Below are positions 35,662 through 40,631 of a stretch of 40,631 nt of DNA, in pieces. Made by a program: the position numbers and the translations under genes. Origin of the DNA: Persicirhabdus sediminis (lineage in GTDB: Bacteria; Verrucomicrobiota; Verrucomicrobiia; Verrucomicrobiales; Akkermansiaceae); NCBI RefSeq assembly GCF_016595495.1, contig NZ_JAENIM010000029.1, forward strand, positions 1-40,631, written 5' to 3'. Each line of letters begins with the position of its first letter. Position 1 is the stretch's first letter. The notes under the pieces were generated by a model. The model was not told the origin of the DNA. It saw only the letters and a list, made by a program, of their open reading frames with translations, and did no database searches.

Positions 35662-36147
35662 GCCTATCTATTAGAGCAAATCGCCCAGCTCACCTCTTTA
35701 CCTCCAGCTGGAGCTAGACGGCACCAGCCAACACTATTTGGAGAATCGATTAAACCGCCGTATATCAGCGATAAAGTCCTTAGCGATAACAGTCGATGCT
35801 ACAAATCGCCATCAAAATGCGGCCACCACCGCCACGCCGAAAAAATCATTAGGTCAGCCAGCGCAGCACACAAACCTAATTAAAAGCTCCACAGCCAGGC
35901 TAGGCCACCCCTTATTTCGTGAGACCTCCTTGCAAACCAACTAATCACCCCCTGTCACCCACCCAAAGAAACCAAAGGCGCTAAATTTCAATCGGAATTG
36001 CACAATCGTGATGATTTGACAGCAAAGTAGCCTGATTTTTCAAATAAAAATGATTTTTGGTCGTATAGAGATATCAACAATAAATTTCTATCCGAAAGAA
36101 GCTATCTGGCCTGTGCCAGAATAGATAAAATAATCCACATTATCACT
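35662..36147. other. Intergenic stretch upstream of the DUF6067-like gene
   Basis: Nothing here looks like a gene; open frames near 35647-35944 are low-complexity and lack start signals. AT content rises after about 36000, where a plausible promoter is annotated. Confidence 0.5.
36016..36045 (+). promoter_or_regulatory. Possible sigma-70-type promoter for the DUF6067-like gene
   Basis: A perfect TTGACA (36016-36021) is followed after 18 bases by TCAAAT (36040-36045), which matches four of six positions of TATAAT. The start codon is about 100 bases further on. Confidence 0.35.
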
Positions 36148-39100
36148 ATGAATGACCAAAATAAAACCAGTCCTTTATTTTCTCATAGCAGCCGAACGAT
36201 CACATGCCTGAGCTTAGGTGTGATGCTCGCTATGTCAGCTGCTACTCCTGCCATCGCGGCGGGCAATGATGTTAGCACTCCAAGACAAGTTGCCGTTTGG
36301 CAAAAAGAACTTGGTAACCACCGTGTGCTGCTCAAAGTAGACAAAGCCAGCCCAGCTGTAGCTGCCAAGATGGATTGGCGCCGTCCAGGCCGCCTCTCTG
36401 AGAAAAATAACCTTCTCGTCGTTCATCTCGATAGCGGCAAAACAGTTGATAACCGTGTGATCATCAAAAGCGATCGCGAGTCCGGTGAAATCATCTTTGA
36501 TGCAAGTGCAGGCCCAGGTTTATACGCAGTTTACACTCACCAGCCACGCAACCCAGCCCAGGTCATCCTCGAAGCTGACCCAAATGCTCTGAAAAAAGCC
36601 TCTAAAGGCAAAAAGAATTTCGACCCGAGCAAGATGGCTAGCTCCAAGCCAACTGGCTACAAAAGAGCTGATTTGAATGCTGAGTACCCGCTGGTTACTT
36701 ACGTTACTAAAAAGGACACTGCTGATGCCAAGTGGCTCAAAGCAAACAACCTTAACGACAGCAAAGCTCAAGCAGCTCAGCTGGATAAACTTCCTCAGGC
36801 ATCCGTTGTTGCCTTTGAAGCTCTCAAGATTTCAGGCGATCCATCCACTCAGTCACGCAACTTGTTTGACAACATGGAGACCATTGCCACAGCTAAAGAG
36901 ACTGCTGATTTCCTCAGCAAGCAAAATTCAGCTAATGGATTCCTCGTTTTCCCTGAGCCACGTGAAAACCAAATCAAGATGCGCCGCGACATGCCCCAGC
37001 ACTGGGTGCAAAATGGCACATCTGACAAATTCACTGTGAAAGCTCAACCAGGTGAGTACATCCCGTTCCAGATGGGTGTCTACGCCATGGCGGAACTGAA
37101 AAACCTCAAAGTGAATTTCAGCCCAATCTCAAACGGCAGCGAAGAAATCTCAACAGACCAGATGAACTGCTTCCAAAATGGTGGTAATGACTGGACTGGT
37201 AAGCCATTTGAAAAATCAGTAGAAGTAGGCGCTAACCGCGTACAACCAATGTGGTGTGGCATCATGCTGCCAAAAACTGCCTCCGGCAACTATAACGGCA
37301 AACTCACCATCACTGCTGACGGATTCCCAACTCAAGAAATCGACCTCACCGTAGCTGTGAGCGGCGCCGTTCTCGAAGATCACGGTGACAGCAACCCAAG
37401 CAAGCTTACTCGCCTTCGCTGGCTCGATTCTACTCGTGGTGCTAATGACGACGACGTTGTGACTCCATTCACTCCGCTCGAGCGTAAAGGCAATAAAATC
37501 AGCCTACTCGGCCGCGAAGTTGAGCTAGCTGAAAATGGCCTGCCAAAACAGCTGACTAGTTACATCGACATGTATTCAATCCAGCCAAACGGCCAGGATT
37601 TGTTTGCTGAGGCAGCCAGCCTTAAACTCACTGGCGCCAACGGCGATATCGCCCTGAAGTCAGAAGGCATCAAGTACGTCACTGAGAAAGTTGGAGCGAT
37701 CTCATTTGAAACTGTTCAGACATCAGACAAAATCAAACTTGTTGGTGAAGGTAAACTCGAAGCAGATGGCTACATCCGCTACCGTTACACATTCACTTCT
37801 GATCAAGCAGTTAAGCTCGACAATGTTGCGCTGACTCTGCCACTGCAAGCTGACACCGCAAAATACGTTGCGGGTTCACTTTCAAATATCGCTGGCCTCA
37901 GACCTGAGAAAGCCAACATTCCAATCGAAGGTGGCATCATGTACCAGGCATTCTGGTCAGGTGATTACAACGTCGGTGTTGGTTGTATCCTCAAAAACCA
38001 CGAAGACGAGTGGAACGCAGAGAACAAAACTAAGAAGTCCACACCTACCTCCCCAACATGGGAAAACGGTGGCAACGGTAACTACCAGATCAGTGAATCC
38101 AATAATACTGCAGTGGTCTCCGTTAACACAGGTGCAATCACTATCTCACCTGATGAACCTCTTGAGCTGAACTTCTCACTCCTGCTTACACCATTCAAGC
38201 CGATCCGCGGTGACCGTTGGGGATTCCGTATCAACCACCGTAAGCCAGGTATGGACCCTGAGCTTCCTTACGCCAAAAAACATGGCGCTAAAGTGGTTAA
38301 CCTCCACCACGGTGCTACTTGGAACCGTCACATCAACTACCCGTTCATCGACTCACAAGGTCTGAAAGCATTTGTTGATGAGGCTGCTAAGTTAGACATC
38401 TCAGTCAAACTCTACAACACAGTGCGCGAACTTTCTACTCGCTGTGAAGAGCTCTGGATTCTCCGTAGCTTAGGTGACGAAATCCTCTGTGATGATGTAG
38501 GCTTTGAAACATTGGACCCACAGCCTGCTACAGCTCAGATCGACCGCTTTACACGTACTGGTGGTCAGTGGATGAGTGAGCACATGCGCGACAATTACCG
38601 CGTAAGATGGCACACTAACGTGCACTCACTTGACGAAGAACTCGAAACCAAAGTTGGTCGCCAACACGATGGCGCATTCTCAGTACAAGGTCTGAGCCGC
38701 TGGCACAACTTCTACGTTGAAGGCCTCAACTGGCTGAGAAAGAATACTGGCGTCCGTGGTGTTTACCTCGACGGTATCGGTTACGACCGCGGTATCATCA
38801 AACGTGCTCGTAAAGCAATGACCATCGAAGGTCTTCCTGCTCCACAAATCGATTTCCATGGAGCCGTTAACTACGCATGGATTCAGCACGCACCATACTG
38901 TGATAGCATGTGGTACGGTGAAGGAGCTAAGTACACTGCTGACCCAGCATACTGGCTGGTAGAAGTATCAGGTATTCCATTTGGCCTCACAGGTGAAATC
39001 CTCTCAGGCAGCCCTACAGCTAACCAGTACCGTGGTATGCTCTACGGTATGTCACGTCGACTCGACTGGGGCGGCAAAGAAGAAACAGCTGCGCTGTGGA

Positions 39101-39426
39101 AACTCTGGGACGACTTCAAAATCGAAGACGCTGAGTGGATTGGCTACTTCTCTGAGAAGCCACTGGGTAAAACCAACCTCGATAACGTACCTATGACCAT
39201 CTACAAAAAAGATGGCGAGTCCATGCTGGTGATTGCTAGCTGGGAAAAAGGTGACTGCGAAGTGACTCTTGACGTTGACTGGAAAGCTCTTGGGCTCGAT
39301 CCAGCCAAAGTTACCCTCACTGCTCCAGCAATTGACGGCATGCAAGATGCTGGCCAATTCAAAGCCAACGATAAGATCAAGCTGGAAGAACTCGGCGGCA
39401 AGATCCTCATCGCTAGCGAGAAATAA
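36148..39426 (+). CDS. Secreted glycoside-hydrolase-like protein of the DUF6067 type, 1092 aa
   Basis: A signal peptide of about 38 residues (hydrophobic core LGVMLAMSAATPAIA) precedes a very long extracytoplasmic protein. Residues 40-660 are beta-rich modules of unknown identity. The C-terminal part, from about residue 685 to 1000, has the pattern of a TIM-barrel glycosidase-like domain: RWGFRINHRKPGMDPELPYA, VVNLHHGATWN, VKLYNTVRELSTRCEELWIL, SRWHNFYVEGLNWLRKN, GVYLDGIGYDRGIIKRARKA, MWYGEGAKYTADPAYWLVE and QYRGMLYGMSRRLDW. I match this by eye to the DUF6067 glycoside-hydrolase-related family found in polysaccharide-degrading bacteria; the acidic residues in YLDGIGYD and YGEG are candidates for catalysis. 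The substrate is unknown. Codon use appears more uniform, with fewer rare choices than neighbours such as putA, suggesting high expression. Confidence 0.8.
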   Translation: MNDQNKTSPLFSHSSRTITCLSLGVMLAMSAATPAIAAGNDVSTPRQVAVWQKELGNHRVLLKVDKASPAVAAKMDWRRPGRLSEKNNLLVVHLDSGKTVDNRVIIKSDRESGEIIFDASAGPGLYAVYTHQPRNPAQVILEADPNALKKASKGKKNFDPSKMASSKPTGYKRADLNAEYPLVTYVTKKDTADAKWLKANNLNDSKAQAAQLDKLPQASVVAFEALKISGDPSTQSRNLFDNMETIATAKETADFLSKQNSANGFLVFPEPRENQIKMRRDMPQHWVQNGTSDKFTVKAQPGEYIPFQMGVYAMAELKNLKVNFSPISNGSEEISTDQMNCFQNGGNDWTGKPFEKSVEVGANRVQPMWCGIMLPKTASGNYNGKLTITADGFPTQEIDLTVAVSGAVLEDHGDSNPSKLTRLRWLDSTRGANDDDVVTPFTPLERKGNKISLLGREVELAENGLPKQLTSYIDMYSIQPNGQDLFAEAASLKLTGANGDIALKSEGIKYVTEKVGAISFETVQTSDKIKLVGEGKLEADGYIRYRYTFTSDQAVKLDNVALTLPLQADTAKYVAGSLSNIAGLRPEKANIPIEGGIMYQAFWSGDYNVGVGCILKNHEDEWNAENKTKKSTPTSPTWENGGNGNYQISESNNTAVVSVNTGAITISPDEPLELNFSLLLTPFKPIRGDRWGFRINHRKPGMDPELPYAKKHGAKVVNLHHGATWNRHINYPFIDSQGLKAFVDEAAKLDISVKLYNTVRELSTRCEELWILRSLGDEILCDDVGFETLDPQPATAQIDRFTRTGGQWMSEHMRDNYRVRWHTNVHSLDEELETKVGRQHDGAFSVQGLSRWHNFYVEGLNWLRKNTGVRGVYLDGIGYDRGIIKRARKAMTIEGLPAPQIDFHGAVNYAWIQHAPYCDSMWYGEGAKYTADPAYWLVEVSGIPFGLTGEILSGSPTANQYRGMLYGMSRRLDWGGKEETAALWKLWDDFKIEDAEWIGYFSEKPLGKTNLDNVPMTIYKKDGESMLVIASWEKGDCEVTLDVDWKALGLDPAKVTLTAPAIDGMQDAGQFKANDKIKLEELGGKILIASEK

Positions 39427-39497
39427 TATCCCAGCCAGTTGGGTTACATGATCCAGCTGGCTAGTTAATTCTGCGCTAATTGCGTAGATGCACTGAA

Positions 39498-39529
39498 AAC
39501 CTGATCAGCCTAGCTGGTCAGGTTTTTTT
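39498..39529 (+). terminator. Rho-independent terminator after the DUF6067-like gene
   Basis: AACCTGA pairs with TCAGGTT, with an inner CAGC/GCTG stem, and is followed by a run of seven T. Confidence 0.92.
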
Positions 39530-39680
39530 CTTTTTTAGCTGAAATAGGCAAATCGCTCGGCATGAATAAGTGATTCACAGAAATTTCTGCGCAATCACCA
39601 CCTCGCATCTACTTTCAGCCAATCAAAACAATCTCCCACCAAAACGTCATGATGACGGCGTATCTGTAGTTACCATGTGT

Positions 39681-40631
39681 CTAGCTGGAAAACCTTCGTA
39701 GCGAGTAGAGTTTGCTAGGACTTTCAGCTGGCTGGCCAGCTGAGGTGATAGGTTTTGCGCCTTGCTTGCGTTTCTTGCCAAATTTTTTGCGGTGAGTTCT
39801 GAATTGATTGTTGATAAAGGCTTTGCCGCCGATGGCCACGCCGTCGGTGAAGTATTTTATTTTGTGTCGTAGCAGCTCGGCGGGTGAGATTTTGCCCTCT
39901 CTAGCACGTTCATTTTCTAGCTGAGATTTGGCATTTTCATTAGTCACGGCAGCGTCTTCTATCAGCCAGAGTCGGTAGCGATGGGCGTTTTTGAGCCAGC
40001 TGGTTTGCGCTACGCGCATCAACTCGCAGAGCCCGTAACGACAGCGTTTGCTGCCAGCCAGCGCGGCGGCGTAACCACACCAGCGGTAGTCTTTTGGATC
40101 GCTAACGACGCCCGCTCTAACTGGGTTCAGATCGATGTAGGCGGCGATGGCATGCAGCGCGGTGAAATCTTCACCGGTTTCGTGTTCGGCTGGTTTGTTA
40201 GTAGATTCTACCAACACGCTTTTGTAACGGCCCATCCACAGCGCACCGCGTCTACCGTGAGTTTTGTTATACCATCGGCTGTAGCGCTCTTTGAGTTCTT
40301 TAACGAATTTTTCTAAGTTACAAAAACGCTCTTTGTATTTAGTTAGTTGCTCATCAGCATAGCGCTCCATGCCATTGGCGCGCATGTGCGCCAACTCGGC
40401 TCGCAGCTGGCTGATGTACGCTTTGCTATACAGCGTTCGCAGGTGGTCGATCAGCCGCTCTTCTCCTTGCTGCTTGGTTTGCGTCGGTCTTTCGTCTGGC
40501 CTACCTTGTGACTCGTAGGCTTCAAACTTGGCGTTAAATTTCACCCTGCTAGGCACGCGAATGAGCAAGTGAAAATGGTTATCCATCAAACAATAAGTCA
40601 GGATTTTTATGCCTGAGAAGCGCGCCATGCG
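39681..40631 (-). mobile_element. Y1 (IS200-like/RAYT-type) transposase, C-terminal part, 5' end cut by the window
   Basis: The minus-strand frame stays open to the window edge, so the first 40-60 residues are missing. ILTYCLMDNHFHLLIRVPSR contains the HUH motif (His-Phe-His) of Y1 tyrosine transposases, and LHAIAAYIDLNPVRAGVV with DYRWCGYAAALAG is the conserved region found in REP-associated and related single-copy Y1 transposases. YNKTHGRRGALWMGRYKSVLVE is another hallmark. The protein is longer than IS200 transposases, with a basic C-terminal tail (KFGKKRKQGAKP). Such genes are often domesticated and act on palindromic repeats rather than forming classical insertion sequences; the hairpin repeats elsewhere in this window make that worth testing. 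Confidence 0.88.

Noticed and set aside
35647-35944. Two plus-strand frames of 68-78 codons
   Set aside because: They start inside the terminator stem or have biased composition without a recognisable leader or domain.

Overview
The window looks like chromosomal DNA of a Verrucomicrobiota bacterium, probably a marine Verrucomicrobiales relative of Rubritalea. This is inferred from protein style: a secreted beta-propeller with the verrucomicrobial C-terminal tail, DUF1080 and DUF6067-type secreted proteins, an AsmA-like envelope protein, KDO synthesis (so a Gram-negative envelope), weak Shine-Dalgarno sites, and base composition near 50% GC by eye. No rRNA or CRISPR was seen.

Layout. 1-344 is the start of an IS256-type transposase cut by the window edge. 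559-3065 is a repeat-rich, gene-poor stretch: a lipoprotein gene carrying a 9-bp tandem repeat and a frameshift, tRNA-Ser(UGA), a decayed ORF, a 159-bp tandem array with hairpins, and a pentanucleotide microsatellite. tRNA-Pro(UGG) and an Ala-rich lipoprotein follow. 4402-5454 is selD, read here as a selenoprotein with an in-frame UGA at the catalytic Cys position. Next come an MFS transporter and tRNA-Lys(UUU), whose 3' end plus terminator has been copied three more times downstream. Then putA, a secreted propeller protein (minus strand), an AsmA-like protein, an EboC-like UbiA prenyltransferase, two small membrane proteins and a bile-acid-symporter-family transporter.

20-24.3 kb holds core metabolism on the plus strand: hemB, then the compact set kdsB-pyrG-ridA-like. 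24.4-27.7 kb holds two small exported proteins and dnaN/dnaA (minus strand). The AT-rich region behind dnaA has an 18-bp palindrome and is a possible origin, but good DnaA boxes are lacking. 28-33.8 kb (minus) holds a sodium:solute symporter, a DUF1080 protein, murJ with a roughly 150-residue insertion, and a two-domain Sua5/TsaC. 33.9-35.6 kb (plus) holds aroK and a polyprenyl diphosphate synthase. 36.1-39.4 kb is a 1092-residue secreted DUF6067-like glycosidase-type protein. The right edge carries a Y1 (IS200/RAYT-like) transposase gene, also cut by the edge.

How genes relate: murJ (lipid II flipping), kdsB (LPS), the AsmA-like protein and the polyprenyl synthase all serve the envelope; dnaA/dnaN and pyrG serve replication and nucleotide supply. 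The points most worth following are the Sec-containing SelD, the frameshifting repeat lipoprotein, the hairpin shared with a compensatory base change by two unrelated arrays, the MurJ insertion, and a striking abundance of CTAG/AGCT tetranucleotides.
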